From an uncultured Acidimicrobiaceae bacterium (GTDB lineage Bacteria > Actinomycetota > Acidimicrobiia > Acidimicrobiales > Ilumatobacteraceae): a stretch of DNA of 34,820 bases. The translations under genes were made by a program, and so were the position numbers. This document shows, one piece after another, positions 34,503-34,820 of the stretch. The number at the start of each line of letters is the position of its first letter. Position 1 is the stretch's first letter. The notes below the pieces were generated by a model. That model searched no databases and was not told the origin of the DNA. It worked only from the letters and a program-made list of their open reading frames with translations. The stretch covers positions 1 through 34,820 of the forward strand of contig CAIXHI010000501.1 in assembly GCA_903919215.1 (NCBI GenBank). The letters run 5' to 3'.

Positions 34503-34820
34503 TCAGCTTGCCGGCGTGTTCGACAGCGCCATCCAGGCCTGCTCGGCGGCAGCCTGCTCAGCGATCTTCTTCGAGCGCCCCTCGCCCTTGCCGAGTGTCT
34601 CGCCGGCAACGATCACCGTGGCGAAGAACTGCTTCTGGTGATCGGGGCCCGACTCGCTGAGCACGTAGACCGGTGCACTGTCGTGGATCCGAGCAGTCAG
34701 TTCCTGCAGCACGGTCTTGTAGTCGAGCCGGTCGAGACGCAGCGCAGCGCTCGTCATGCGGTGGGCGACCAACCGCTCGACCAGTGCGAATGCTGCCGCA
34801 GTGCCACCGTCGAGATACAC
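34503..34820 (-). CDS. rnc: ribonuclease III, C-terminal portion (5' end outside window)
   Basis: DYKTVLQELTARIHDSAPVYVLSESGPDHQKQFFATVIVAGETLGKGEGRSKKIAEQAAAEQAWMAL: dsRBD of RNase III, adjacent to mutM/smc. The frame is open to the window edge; the MYLDGG 'start' is probably internal. Confidence 0.9.
   Translation of the reverse strand: MYLDGGTAAAFALVERLVAHRMTSAALRLDRLDYKTVLQELTARIHDSAPVYVLSESGPDHQKQFFATVIVAGETLGKGEGRSKKIAEQAAAEQAWMALSNTPAS

Overview
A 34.8-kb, high-GC, densely coding chromosomal segment. Gene content and order point to an actinobacterium, possibly Acidimicrobiia; this is inference and no search was run. Most of the window is conserved housekeeping synteny: nrdR / LysM protein <-> lexA / dapC / hflX / dapF / miaA / miaB / recA; two tRNAs (His-GTG, Lys-CTT); rpe; yraN / DUF2469 / rplS / trmD / rimM / KH / rpsP; ffh / ftsY / smc / mutM / rnc. 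No CRISPR array, IS element, prophage or obvious defence or biosynthetic island was found. The strongest non-routine signals are: (1) six LexA/SOS-box-like motifs (CGAAC-N4-GTTCG; two perfect, four with 1-2 mismatches) packed into 120 bp between lexA and a divergent membrane-anchored LysM gene, arranged as two similar triplets; (2) a recurring TANNNT box, often TAGCGT, 6-10 nt upstream of many start codons, suggesting widespread leaderless transcription; (3) a 13-aa remnant of an SDR gene; (4) an apparently nonsense-interrupted small gene next to a perfect 8-4-8 palindrome in a variable island between ffh and ftsY; (5) departures from canonical gene order: no recX after recA, an opposite-strand DUF952 gene splitting trmD from rimM, and no lepB/rnhB between rplS and DUF2469. 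I see no convincing wholly new multi-gene system. The lexA/LysM control region is the most unusual element.
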